From: Saprospiraceae bacterium | GTDB lineage: Bacteria; Bacteroidota; Bacteroidia; Chitinophagales; Saprospiraceae | Assembly: GCA_016787575.1 (NCBI GenBank) | Contig: JAEUUO010000007.1 | Coordinates: forward strand, 248,001-312,000 | Direction: 5' to 3' | DNA: 64,000 nt | Shown: piece after piece, positions 1 to 8,349 of the stretch | How positions within the stretch are numbered: the stretch's first letter is position 1 | Layout of the letters: every line of letters starts with the position of its first letter | Position numbers and translations under genes: made by a program | Notes under the pieces: generated by a model | Seen by the model: the letters and a program-made list of their open reading frames with translations, nothing else | Databases searched by the model: none | What the model was told of the DNA's origin: nothing

Positions 1-226
1 CCAATTTATAATTTCGGTCATAACAAAATCCTTCGATCAACAATTTTGAAGCATTTATAGGATAGGATTTTCCAAATTCGACACTAAATTTTGCGTTTTG
101 ATTACATTGCAAATTATCACAAACATTTTGTGCACAGGCCCCTGTCAAGAATACTTGAAAACAGATAAAGCTAGTAATGAAAATACCCTTAAGCTTATCT
201 GAAATACGGCGAATTATAACTCTCAT
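1..226 (-). CDS. Secreted protein, N-terminal part only (gene runs off the left edge)
   Basis: An open frame read on the minus strand from an ATG at 226 is open to the window edge, giving about 75 residues. The start MRVIIRRISDKLKG has a positive head followed by a hydrophobic stretch (IFITSFICFQVFLTGA) and a signal-peptidase-like ACAQ site, so the product is exported. The mature part begins NVCDNLQCNQNAKF with two close Cys, which suggests a disulfide-bonded secreted domain. I do not recognise the family from this fragment. The frame is incomplete at its 3' end, so function and length cannot be judged. Confidence 0.6.
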   Translation of the reverse strand, partial: MRVIIRRISDKLKGIFITSFICFQVFLTGACAQNVCDNLQCNQNAKFSVEFGKSYPINASKLLIEGFCYDRNYKL

Positions 227-361
227 GTTGATTATTTTATTATAAATATAAGTATTTTGGTCAATCCACCAAATTAGAATATTAAAACTTGAGCGTATTT
301 GGAAAATTATGTAAATTAAAGAAAGTAGATAGTGCGTGAAAAAAACCTTCTTCGAAATCAA

Positions 362-780
362 TTTGGGATAAAATTCCTTGATTCCCAAACCAAGGGCTGA
401 AGCCATTGGTTTGGAAATGGGATGACCCTTGGTAGAAGGGATATTCTTGAATTATTACTAAATGATAAAATGCATCGCTCGATTCACTTTGAAATTCTTT
501 GCTTTTCAGGCAGCTTGCAAAATTCCTTGATTCCCAAACCAGGGGCTGAAGTCGATTGCAATGAAACGACTTTCTAAACTTCCAGATTCGAAAATTCCCA
601 AACCAGGGGCTGAAGCCCTTGGTTTGGGAATGGCATGTCCCTTGGAAGAAGGGGTATTTTTGAATTATTACTAAATGATAAAATGCATCCCTCGATTTCA
701 TTTTGAAATTCTTTGCTTTTCAAGCAGCTTGCAAAATTCCTCAATTCCCTAAGCTAAGGCTTAAGCCCTAGCTTGGGGAA
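362..780. repeat. Block of palindromic repeats with a ~150 bp direct duplication
   Basis: Four related copies of a ~36 bp imperfect palindrome lie at 382-417, 531-551 (half element), 595-630 and 745-780. The best copy, 595-630, has arms TTCCCAAACC and GGTTTGGGAA around a CTGAAG core. The flanking sequence from 447 (TTGAATTATTACTAAATG...) recurs at 660, an offset of 213 bp, so the block grew by duplication. Another member of the same palindrome family is at 6369-6405. A 139-codon frame on the minus strand (282-701) is a by-product of these repeats (repeated FSPWFGN words). No gene is supported between 227 and 877. Confidence 0.8.
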
Positions 781-819
781 TTGGAAGGGCGATTTGGGTA
801 GAAGGATGGTTTTGGTACA

Positions 820-850
820 AAAAAAATAGCTCCCTTTTGAGGAGCTATTT
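820..850 (-). terminator. Rho-independent terminator of the haloperoxidase-fold lipoprotein gene
   Basis: Arms AAATAGCTCC (824-833) and GGAGCTATTT (841-850) form a 10 bp perfect stem. On the minus strand the stem is followed by a run of T (positions 826 down to 820), the classic intrinsic terminator. It lies 28 bases past the stop at 878. Confidence 0.85.
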
Positions 851-877
851 CAGGTCAGAATTTGGGCCCTATTATAC

Positions 878-2236
878 TTACATTGTTAGACTATTGATGG
901 TTTTACCGATGTAGGTTCCTTGTTTTTGTCCGGCTTCCAGACTAAAACGATAATGAATCCCTCCATATAAACTGGACATATTGATTTCATCCGCCATTTG
1001 CTGGAACGATTTATACGCCCTTGGGGCACCGTTGATATCTTTTCTGAATTCGTGGGTACGATCTGTAAATGCATAATTGTATCCAAACAATTGATTTAAT
1101 ATTTCTGAGCTCGTCATTGCTACTGCAGATGGGCTGGCTGAATATTCCGGAGTCGCTTGTGAACTGATGAGTGATTCAAAATCAGCATCGATGTTTTCGC
1201 GGATGTATGTTTCCGGACGAAGCATGTTGTATTTGTATTTTACTTTCCAGGCTGCAACGGTTGCATCGTGTAAGCCAATACCCAACATGACATAAGCTTT
1301 AGCCGTAAATGCCAAATCTTTATTTTCTTTATTCAGGATGCTAACCAAAATAGCCATCATGTGTCCTGAAACGGAGATTGCATTGTCTTGATCATCGTTC
1401 CAGTATTTTACCATACTGACTGTATTGGCATCTAAATTTTTTACCCGGTTTCTAACATCCAATGCGTAAGCATAAAATACGGAGCTGGTAGATTTCGAAT
1501 AACTTGGAGGTGTACTTAAATCGATCTCAGCCGATTCTTTAACAAAAGTCCGGACTTCTCCCCAAAAAGGTAAAAGCGGTTTTTTAATTTGATTGGAAGT
1601 TGGCGCCCAAAGTCCCTGACCCTGTGGGGGGGTATAATTTACAGGGTAGTTATTTAGATATGCTAAATCTTGTCCGTCGGTTAAAGAATATTCATAAATA
1701 GCTTTTCCCATCATTTGGCCAAACAATCTTGATTTTCTGGCGATGTCCGGATTCACAGTGTTTGACAATTCCAAATCATTTTGAGTATACAAATCCTGAA
1801 TTTTTCTCAAACCTGCAGGGGCTGTATTGCGGTAATAATGATTGAACAAAGCATACATGCAGTCATTCACTGCCAGAGACCAACTAACTTCACCTCCTTC
1901 TGCAATAATTGGAAGGCTTCCACTGGAAAGGCCTTCTAATTTACCTTGTAAGCTTGGTTGACGATCCATACCTAACTGAACCGTTTCATAGATAGCAAGG
2001 CCTAAATAGGCATACACTCTGCTGGCGATGGGTGCGGTATAACCAGGAGTTTCAGAAGTTAACTGCAAGCTCAATGCCATCCAGTCATTGGCAATTTTGC
2101 CATTTTCCAGTTTGGTTTTACTCAACTCGCTGATGACGACGCTGGTTTCGTCCTTAGTACAGGCGCTAATTAATAAAAGAGCGACCATTAAGCAGTAGTT
2201 TACTGGGGATGCTTTAAGTTGTACTAAATGCCTCAT
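878..2236 (-). CDS. Lipoprotein of the vanadium haloperoxidase / PAP2 phosphatase fold, atypical active site
   Basis: The ATG at 2236 gives MRHLVQLK followed by a hydrophobic segment and lipobox LISAC, so the protein is a lipoprotein of about 452 residues; a TTG at 2260 would add eight residues and no benefit. The fold is suggested by the family pattern KYNMLRPETYI (Lys...Arg-Pro) near residue 340 and GGIHYRFSLEAG near residue 425, typical of bacterial vanadium-dependent haloperoxidase/PAP2-like proteins. However, the central PSGH-type motif that carries the acid-base His is replaced by PEYSASPSAVAM, and the Arg normally before GGIH is Ser (MSSLYGGIHY). Known members bind vanadate or phosphate; here I infer an altered or lost activity. 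The gene stands alone with its own terminator. A terminator follows at 820-850. Confidence 0.75.
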   Translation of the reverse strand: MRHLVQLKASPVNYCLMVALLLISACTKDETSVVISELSKTKLENGKIANDWMALSLQLTSETPGYTAPIASRVYAYLGLAIYETVQLGMDRQPSLQGKLEGLSSGSLPIIAEGGEVSWSLAVNDCMYALFNHYYRNTAPAGLRKIQDLYTQNDLELSNTVNPDIARKSRLFGQMMGKAIYEYSLTDGQDLAYLNNYPVNYTPPQGQGLWAPTSNQIKKPLLPFWGEVRTFVKESAEIDLSTPPSYSKSTSSVFYAYALDVRNRVKNLDANTVSMVKYWNDDQDNAISVSGHMMAILVSILNKENKDLAFTAKAYVMLGIGLHDATVAAWKVKYKYNMLRPETYIRENIDADFESLISSQATPEYSASPSAVAMTSSEILNQLFGYNYAFTDRTHEFRKDINGAPRAYKSFQQMADEINMSSLYGGIHYRFSLEAGQKQGTYIGKTINSLTM

Positions 2237-2893
2237 GATAATATATTTAATAGTTTTCAATGCTTACCAAAATCTGGGAAAGTCATTCACTGACAAAACC
2301 AGACAATGTGATTGAGGCATTAGATCAGAACGATCTAAAGTAACAAAGGGAAGAATACGACACGAAAATAGCAATTTGCATCCGTAGCATCCTAATTTCA
2401 TTAAGAAAATTTTCAGAAATTCAGGGTTTTCCCTGATAGGAATATAACAAAATGTAATTAATATTTTAAATTATTAATCAGTAATATACTATATATCAAT
2501 TATTTATGTAACATATTTGTATATATTAGTAAAATGTTGTGGGATAAGTTAATTTTAAAGTGTAGCGCGAAATGAGGCTGTTAGACTGTTAGACTGTTAG
2601 GCTGTTAGACTTTTCGGGGTACAGAATTTTGGACTGGGGGTCTGAGGGCATTGAAGTCTGTAGTTCTGGGGTATAATATCCAAACTGTGTCATGAGCAAT
2701 TCAGTTTCTTGGTTTTTCGTTTAAATTAAAATAAATGGAAAAGGATCTAACTATCTTGGAATGAAACTGGGTAATACCGTTTGTTAAATAACATTTAGGG
2801 AGCTCATTTAATCCTGGCAAGTAGATTTTTAATTTAATAACAGCATTTTGAATACTCAATATTTAATGAGTAATGTTTAAATGAAATTTCAAA
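2237..2893. other. Long intergenic region with no supported gene
   Basis: This 657-base gap is AT-rich around 2440-2530 and holds the short 8-mer tandem array at 2577-2610. All six frames are closed by frequent stops. A TCTGTAGTTCTGGGGTA word near 2665 resembles intergenic words at 52636 and 62963. No RNA gene or terminator was recognised. Confidence 0.6.
2577..2610. repeat. Tandem 8-mer repeat, four copies
   Basis: Four consecutive units of (G/A)CTGTTAG start at 2577, 2585, 2593 and 2601, followed by AC. It is non-coding and resembles in period the 8-mer array at 15033-15072. Confidence 0.85.
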
Positions 2894-3091
2894 TTGAACA
2901 GCATTTATAAAATCTTTATACTTATTAACTGTTTGGCTTGCAAATCAAGTCAAGTTGAAACTAAAGGAGTATCTGATTACATTGAGGTACAACCACTTTA
3001 CATTCAGCTTGATAAGAACTATGAAAAAAGTCTTAGAAAAAGCATATTAGATACTACAATTCTAATTAAACAATATAAAAAAGAAAATTAG
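2894..3091 (+). CDS. Possible small lipoprotein, 65 residues
   Basis: The frame begins at a TTG (an in-frame stop TGA lies four codons upstream, so no ATG start is possible) with MNSIYKIFILINCLACKSSQ, a short hydrophobic head ending in a Cys followed by Lys-Ser-Ser, as in small Bacteroidota lipoproteins. The remainder is hydrophilic and ends KQYKKEN. No family is recognised. It may be a genuine small lipoprotein or the remnant of a longer one. The surrounding DNA is AT-rich and non-coding, and it converges on the DUF1573 gene. Confidence 0.35.
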   Translation: MNSIYKIFILINCLACKSSQVETKGVSDYIEVQPLYIQLDKNYEKSLRKSILDTTILIKQYKKEN

Positions 3092-3157
3092 AATATTGCA
3101 CGCAATTCTTTTAATACCTCATACGAAGAATTCCTAAAGACAAATTTATTTATTTAA

Positions 3158-3613
3158 TTATTTCTTTACGTTCAACTTAAATTTTGTATAAGTAGAAGCA
3201 GGTTCGGTATTTGCAATTACTTCCACATCTATGATTTGTGGACCTTCTTTGTCTTTGCTGTTGTAGCTGATTGAAATTTTAGATCGGGCACCGGGAGCGA
3301 TCGGCAAACGAGACCAATCCAGCGTAGTGCATTCACAAGCAGTAATGAGCTCGATTTGTAAGTCAGTTGCCCCTGTATTGGTAAACCAAATTTCTTTTTT
3401 TAAAACCTGCCCCTGAATCAATTCACCAAAATGATACTCGCTGGAATCAAACTGAATTTTTGCAAGTGGTTTTTTTAAAATTTCTCCTTGAATGCCAAAA
3501 CTGATTTGTGATTTAACAGGGTGACAGGAAAGGAGGAGTAGGAAGGATAAAGGCAAGAGGCTAGAGGCCAGAGGTAGGAAGGCAAAAGGGCGGAGAATTG
3601 ACAACAATTTCAA
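3158..3613 (-). CDS. DUF1573 domain lipoprotein
   Basis: The protein of 151 residues has a long hydrophobic leader ending LLLLSC (lipobox) and then one DUF1573 domain (residues ~45-150). Hallmarks seen are FDFGEI-like HFGELIQGQ, the FTNTG strand, and the CECTT motif, followed by PGARSKISISYNSKDKEG. DUF1573 domains are Ig-like (ASPM/SPD-2/Hydin related) periplasmic modules common in Bacteroidota; the exact function is not established. The only possible start is TTG at 3613. The leader is encoded by purine/pyrimidine-biased repetitive DNA (3541-3600) that looks like intergenic filler. It follows the DsbD-like gene by 98 bases, so a link to periplasmic redox is possible but only inferred. Confidence 0.75.
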   Translation of the reverse strand: MKLLSILRPFAFLPLASSLLPLSFLLLLSCHPVKSQISFGIQGEILKKPLAKIQFDSSEYHFGELIQGQVLKKEIWFTNTGATDLQIELITACECTTLDWSRLPIAPGARSKISISYNSKDKEGPQIIDVEVIANTEPASTYTKFKLNVKK

Positions 3614-3713
3614 TGGTGAATTATTAATGGTGAATTGTTAATGGTGAGTTTAGAATTTCGCTACATTCCAATAATTTCAATTCTTAATTATTAATTTTTA
3701 ATTATTAATTATT
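3612..3713. repeat. 14-mer tandem repeat and AT-rich tract between two genes
   Basis: AATGGTGAATTATT (3612), AATGGTGAATTGTT (3626) and AATGGTGAGTTTAG (3640) are three degenerate 14-mer copies. From about 3684 the sequence is a run of AATTATTAATT words up to the stop region of the DsbD-like gene. The first unit overlaps the TTG start of the DUF1573 gene. Confidence 0.7.
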
Positions 3714-6234
3714 ATTTGCTTCCCACCGCTTCTGTTTTTTTAAAAGCATCCAATCCGCAGTTTAAAAATTCTGAATAACTTTCAACGCCTTCACGGTATC
3801 CGCGTGGTTTTGCAAGTACTTCTTCTTTTGGACTTACCAAAACATATAAGGGTTGACTGTTTTGATTGAAATTGACAATTTGAAAATCAGCCCATTTATT
3901 TCCGATGTTTCGAATGGGAGTTTTGCGCACTGCAGAATACAATTCTTGTTCGAGTGGAGAACGATCATCCACATACAATGAAACCAAGACATAATCTTTC
4001 ATAATCTGTTGACGCACTTTATCATTTACCCAAATATGTTCTTCTGTTTTTCTACAATTAACACAACCGTATCCTGTAAAATCCACCAACATGGGTTTGT
4101 GTACTTCTTTTGCATAGGCCAATCCTTCGTGATAATTTTTAAAACAATCCAGATTGTTGGCGCATTTTGTAAAAGAAGGATACTTACTTTTTATTTCTGC
4201 ATTTAATTCCGGTGCCGGTAAAAAATAATTATAGGTAGAAGGTGGTGCCAGGCCACTCATAAGCTTCAATGCATTGTAGGAGTGCAAGTCTTTATTGTAT
4301 GTAAATCCGGTGGCCAGATAAATAGTTGCCGCCAATGAAGACAATGCAAAAAACCAACGGGTTGGAGAAAGTTTTTTAACCGCACTGTCGTGTGGAAATT
4401 TTATAAATCCAAACAGGTAAAGAGCCATTAATCCAAAAATAATAACCCATGCACCCATAAAAATTTCGTAACCTAATATCCCCCAGTGCTGAGTCATATC
4501 AGCAACAGATAAAAATTTAAACGCCAATGCCAATTCTAAAAATCCCAATACCACTTTCACATTGGTCATCCAGGAACCCGAACGAGGCAAGGTATTTAAA
4601 AAAGCAGGAAAGGCCGCAAATAATCCAAATGGTATTGCCAGAGCTGTAGAAAAACCAAGCATGACTACAAAGGGTCCCATTTTTGAAGTGGCTGATTGAA
4701 CGATTGCAGAACCAATGATCGGACCTGTGCAAGAAAAGCTGACAATTGCAAGTGTAAATGCCATAAAGAAGATGCCAATTAATCCACCACTATCAGCCAT
4801 GCGGTCACTTTTATTGGCCCAGGAACTGGGTAAGGTTATTTCGTAATATCCAAAAAATGAAAAAGCGAATGCAATAAAAATCACAAAAAACAAGGTATTC
4901 GCAATCCAGTTGGTTGATAATTCATTGAGTGCAGTGGCACCAAATACCGCGGTAATTAATATTCCGATAGCTACATAGATCACTATGATCGAGAGTGCAT
5001 AAATCAATGCATTTTGAAATCCTTTGCGTTTGGTATCTTTTGTAAAAAAAGATACTGTCAATGGAATCATTGGAAAAACACACGGAGTCAGTAAAGCCAA
5101 CAAGCCTCCAAGAAATCCAAATAAAAAAGTCCACCAATGATTTTTACCTTCGATGCGTTCTTCACCACACTGCCCTACCGGATTCTTTTGCGTTTCAATT
5201 AAACTGGGTACACTTAAGTCTATAGTATTTCCATCTTTCAATAAAGGAGATCCAATCGGTGCTTCTTCTGAATCAAATTTCAAAATTTTTGAACTTGGGT
5301 CGAATGTAAAGTCCAGATTTTTATAAGGCAAGCAACGACTGGCGTCACACGTTTGATAAGTAAAATATCCTTTTATGAGTTTGGAAGGATCTGTTACTTT
5401 AATTTCTTGAATAAAAGAAGCTTCCTGTTTGTATTTAATCAGCTTCATTTCAAAAATTTCATCAAAGCCTTCAAATTTATGATCAGAATTTTCCTGAATA
5501 CTTCCAATTTTTTCAAATCCTGAATTTTCATTCAACACAATATCTGAAGGAAGTGGTCCATCCGGTGGAATGTTATGACTGTAGATAAACCAACCATTCT
5601 CAATATTTGCAATAAACTTTATTCCGTAAATACCATTTCCTTTGTCGATGATTTCTGATTTCACCTTAACCGGATCGAGTAAATTACTGTTTTGATCATC
5701 TCCTGCCAATGTTGAAGAAGGATTCAATTCAGAGACATTAGGCATTCCTCCCATTGATTTTTCTTCAGGCACCGCCCCATTTAAACCAATTACAAAATCT
5801 TCATTGGTTGGTGGAATGCATTTCTCACTGTTGCAACTCATAAAATAAGCAGAGGCCTTAATGGGTTTTGAAGCATCCAGTACTTTAATTTTTTGAACAA
5901 AATCTACATGATCGTAATATTTTGAAACAACCAGATTGTCAAACAGCGGTTCCGGACCTTCTTTCTTTTTACCACGCTCTTCTACTTTTCCGATCAACTC
6001 AAAATGCTTGCCTTTAGTAAAAGTGATTTCGCTGGGTTGCGCAGCATTGGGATCGGAAGATTGGCTGTAAATGGCCCATCCATTATCCATTTTAGCTTTT
6101 AAAATAATTTCATAGGTCGATTTATCTAAAGGTTTAACTTCTGTTGACCAATGGACCGGTTGAAGGATTTGAGCCGATGCCATCCATCCAAAACAAATAA
6201 AGACAATTTGTAGAAACAACTTAAAAATTTTCAT
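3712..6234 (-). CDS. dsbD: DsbD-like thiol:disulfide interchange protein
   Basis: DsbD moves electrons from cytoplasmic thioredoxin across the inner membrane to periplasmic substrates. From the ATG at 6234 the product has about 840 residues: a signal peptide (MKIFKLFLQIVFICFGW), two DsbD N-terminal-like beta domains each with a Cys pair (CNSEKCIPP near residue 135, CDASRCLPY near 300), a membrane core of about eight helices (~370-620) with the LLTPCVFPMIPLT motif and second Cys in FSCTGPI, and a C-terminal thioredoxin domain with GYGCVNCRK (~730). The GTG at 6285 upstream is less likely. A -7 box lies 32 bases before the ATG. The DUF1573 gene follows. Duplicated N-terminal domains make it longer than the E. 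coli protein (~565 residues). Confidence 0.93.
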   Translation of the reverse strand: MKIFKLFLQIVFICFGWMASAQILQPVHWSTEVKPLDKSTYEIILKAKMDNGWAIYSQSSDPNAAQPSEITFTKGKHFELIGKVEERGKKKEGPEPLFDNLVVSKYYDHVDFVQKIKVLDASKPIKASAYFMSCNSEKCIPPTNEDFVIGLNGAVPEEKSMGGMPNVSELNPSSTLAGDDQNSNLLDPVKVKSEIIDKGNGIYGIKFIANIENGWFIYSHNIPPDGPLPSDIVLNENSGFEKIGSIQENSDHKFEGFDEIFEMKLIKYKQEASFIQEIKVTDPSKLIKGYFTYQTCDASRCLPYKNLDFTFDPSSKILKFDSEEAPIGSPLLKDGNTIDLSVPSLIETQKNPVGQCGEERIEGKNHWWTFLFGFLGGLLALLTPCVFPMIPLTVSFFTKDTKRKGFQNALIYALSIIVIYVAIGILITAVFGATALNELSTNWIANTLFFVIFIAFAFSFFGYYEITLPSSWANKSDRMADSGGLIGIFFMAFTLAIVSFSCTGPIIGSAIVQSATSKMGPFVVMLGFSTALAIPFGLFAAFPAFLNTLPRSGSWMTNVKVVLGFLELALAFKFLSVADMTQHWGILGYEIFMGAWVIIFGLMALYLFGFIKFPHDSAVKKLSPTRWFFALSSLAATIYLATGFTYNKDLHSYNALKLMSGLAPPSTYNYFLPAPELNAEIKSKYPSFTKCANNLDCFKNYHEGLAYAKEVHKPMLVDFTGYGCVNCRKTEEHIWVNDKVRQQIMKDYVLVSLYVDDRSPLEQELYSAVRKTPIRNIGNKWADFQIVNFNQNSQPLYVLVSPKEEVLAKPRGYREGVESYSEFLNCGLDAFKKTEAVGSK

Positions 6235-6265
6235 GGAAGGTAATTTAAGTCCTAAAAAGGAATCA

Positions 6266-6273
6266 CAAAAATA
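6266..6273 (-). promoter_or_regulatory. Bacteroidota -7 box upstream of the DsbD-like gene
   Basis: Read on the minus strand the sequence is TATTTTTG, matching the Bacteroidota TAnnTTTG consensus, 32 bases upstream of the ATG at 6234. No convincing -33 TTG was found. Confidence 0.5.
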
Positions 6274-6350
6274 AACGAATTGCACGGTCCAAGGATGTAT
6301 ATTCAGAAGGCTTAAGGCTTAGATTAACCTCACTTTAACGTATTTACAGG

Positions 6351-6422
6351 GTATTTTCAAAGCCAGATTTCCTAAACCCAGGGTTTAAATCCAGTGTTTG
6401 GGGAAGCTGGCTTTGAAAATAC
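6351..6422 (-). terminator. 72-base cruciform element after purQ, terminator-like
   Basis: The arms GTATTTTCAAAGCCAG (6351-6366) and CTGGCTTTGAAAATAC (6407-6422) are a perfect 16 bp inverted repeat. Nested inside (6369-6405) is a member of the palindrome family seen at 382-780. The element starts 8 bases after the purQ stop and probably ends or stabilises its transcript, but there is no clear U-run, so termination is inferred. Confidence 0.6.
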
Positions 6423-6429
6423 TTTCGAA

Positions 6430-7149
6430 CTAGGCTATCGTATGTGAGTACTGACGCATCCATTCAAAAATGGATTCGATTATTGGGCGGCCATCGGTAT
6501 TGCCGAGAGCAGCCTCAGCAGCTCGTTCAGGGTGAGGCATTAAACCACAGACATTGCGTTCTTTATTGCAAATCCCGGCAATGTTTAAACAAGAGCCGTT
6601 TACATTTGTGGTAGCGTCAATTTGTCCGTTGTGACTGCAATACTGGAACATAATTTGTCCGTTTGCTTGTAATTCAGCCAAAGTTTTATCATCTGCAAAA
6701 TAGCGACCGTCTGCATGGGCAATTGGAATTTTATAGGCTTTTTCAGCATCCAGCAAACAAGTCAAAGGAGAATCGATGGTGGCCGGTTTGAGATAGACAT
6801 TTTTACACATAAATTTTTCATTCTGGTTGACTAACAATTGACCAGGAAGGAGACCGGATTCACAAAGGATTTGAAATCCATTGCAAATACCGATTACCAA
6901 ACCCCCTTCATTTGCAAACCGAATGACTTCAGGCATTATGGGTGAAAATTTGGCAATGGCTCCGCATCGCAAATAATCTCCAAAAGAAAATCCACCCGGT
7001 AGGAAAATGCAATCGCCCGGATTAAAATGTGCTAATGAGTTTTCCTTATGCCAAATTTTCTCAATCGGCTTTTTAAAAACATCGCCAATTACATACATCA
7101 GATCATCATCACAATTTGATCCCGGAAAAACAACAACGCCAAATTTCAT
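6430..7149 (-). CDS. purQ: Phosphoribosylformylglycinamidine synthase subunit PurQ (glutaminase)
   Basis: PurQ releases ammonia from glutamine for FGAM synthase (PurL with PurS) in step four of purine synthesis. The 239-residue product is a class I glutamine amidotransferase: N-terminal VVFPGSNCDDD, GGFSFGDYLRCG, the nucleophile Cys in IGICNGFQIL (~residue 93), and the His-Glu pair in LMPHPERA (~205-212). The length fits the PurQ family. The ATG at 7149 lies one base after the stop of the membrane protein gene upstream, so the two are co-transcribed. purS is in this window at 22363 on the other strand; purL is not present. Confidence 0.96.
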   Translation of the reverse strand: MKFGVVVFPGSNCDDDLMYVIGDVFKKPIEKIWHKENSLAHFNPGDCIFLPGGFSFGDYLRCGAIAKFSPIMPEVIRFANEGGLVIGICNGFQILCESGLLPGQLLVNQNEKFMCKNVYLKPATIDSPLTCLLDAEKAYKIPIAHADGRYFADDKTLAELQANGQIMFQYCSHNGQIDATTNVNGSCLNIAGICNKERNVCGLMPHPERAAEAALGNTDGRPIIESIFEWMRQYSHTIA

Positions 7150-7150
7150 A

Positions 7151-8149
7151 TTACCAATTTTGAAACTGTAAAAATAATGAGCTCAGCAGTAAAAACAGGT
7201 GAATGGTTTCCTGCAACAAAGGATTTTTAGGTTTAGTTAACAATACACCTGTTAATAATGCCAATGGGCTGAATAAAATGATTAAATGATTTACCTGATC
7301 TATTTGTAAAAACAAGATGCTAAACCCACATATCAGTAGGGTCCAAAACAGCAGGTCAAATTGTTTTTGCGCCATAATGGAGCGCTTAAATTGAAAAAAC
7401 GGATATTGAATCAGGTTTAATAAAATAAAAATAAATAATAAGCTAAATGCGATCCAACCCTGGCTGCCAAATTTCATTGAAAAAATAAATGGTTTAAAAA
7501 ATCCTCCCATTTGTACCTCCCAGAATTCAGTATGCAGATTTAAAGAATAGAGGCATACAAAGAGCAAAAACCATACATTAAAAAATCCACCAAGGATTTG
7601 AAGAATTTCTTTTAGTTGGTAAACTCTCATTACCAGAATAGCAACTAATCCCAGTATTAAAAAAACGCAATAAGGTGGATAGAAAATACTGGCCAATCCA
7701 ACCAAAAAGCCATAATTAAACAGGGAAAGAGCAGGTTTCTTTTTAAGATAAATTCCAAATAGTTCAGGCAAGGCTAGTGTAAAAAAAAAGTTAGCCAACA
7801 ATACCGGACCAAAGCAAAGTGTAGAATAATGAAAGCCACAAAACAGGATAAAAAATAATGATCCAAACAATTGCCCCTCTCCAGTCAATTTAAAACGACT
7901 GACCATGCGTCCGATCCATAAAGCTTGTAAAACAATCAAAATCAAAGAGCCGGTAATGTTAAAGCCAGCATTTTCGGACAAGCCTTTAAATAGTTTCAAA
8001 AACAACCAACACGCATCTGAAACAGGACAACTTGCATTGTTAAACCAGCTGCTAGCATGCAATACCATTGCATAGGGTATTAATAATAAAACACCCATAA
8101 ATGTATTTCTCTTAAATAACTCGAGCAAACTGATTGATTGAGGTATCAA
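7151..8149 (-). CDS. Multi-pass membrane protein, DUF6427-like
   Basis: The 332-residue product is almost entirely hydrophobic with about nine to eleven predicted membrane helices, starting SLLELFKRNTFMGVLLLIPY and ending in LLLSSLFLQF. The pattern and the short FKRNTF head before the first helix resemble the DUF6427 membrane proteins of Bacteroidota, whose role is unknown. The frame opens with TTG at 8149; an in-frame ATG at 8098 would cut off the head, so TTG is preferred. It precedes purQ by one base, an arrangement that suggests translational coupling, but says little about its function. Confidence 0.65.
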   Translation of the reverse strand: MIPQSISLLELFKRNTFMGVLLLIPYAMVLHASSWFNNASCPVSDACWLFLKLFKGLSENAGFNITGSLILIVLQALWIGRMVSRFKLTGEGQLFGSLFFILFCGFHYSTLCFGPVLLANFFFTLALPELFGIYLKKKPALSLFNYGFLVGLASIFYPPYCVFLILGLVAILVMRVYQLKEILQILGGFFNVWFLLFVCLYSLNLHTEFWEVQMGGFFKPFIFSMKFGSQGWIAFSLLFIFILLNLIQYPFFQFKRSIMAQKQFDLLFWTLLICGFSILFLQIDQVNHLIILFSPLALLTGVLLTKPKNPLLQETIHLFLLLSSLFLQFQNW

Positions 8150-8266
8150 AATTAATCCAATTTTTTAGGGGAACTCTAAAATCCCTGATACTTCGTAATG
8201 CACTTTCTAAAATTAATATCTAACTACTTAACAATGAATGCTTTAAACATAATTATAGAAATCAGT

Positions 8267-8274
8267 TACATTTG
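8267..8274 (+). promoter_or_regulatory. Bacteroidota -7 box for the polyprenyl synthase gene
   Basis: TACATTTG matches TAnnTTTG and lies 75 bases before the ATG at 8350 in a divergent intergenic region. Confidence 0.4.
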
Positions 8275-8349
8275 CGATTGAATCTATTTTTAAAACAGAC
8301 ATTCAGATTGCCTCAATTGTCAAACACCATCGCTTAGATTTACCCAAAC

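Noticed and set aside
282..701. 139-codon open frame on the minus strand with FSPWFGN words
   Set aside because: It runs through the palindromic repeats, repeats with them, and shows no domain or signal; it is a by-product of the repeat DNA.
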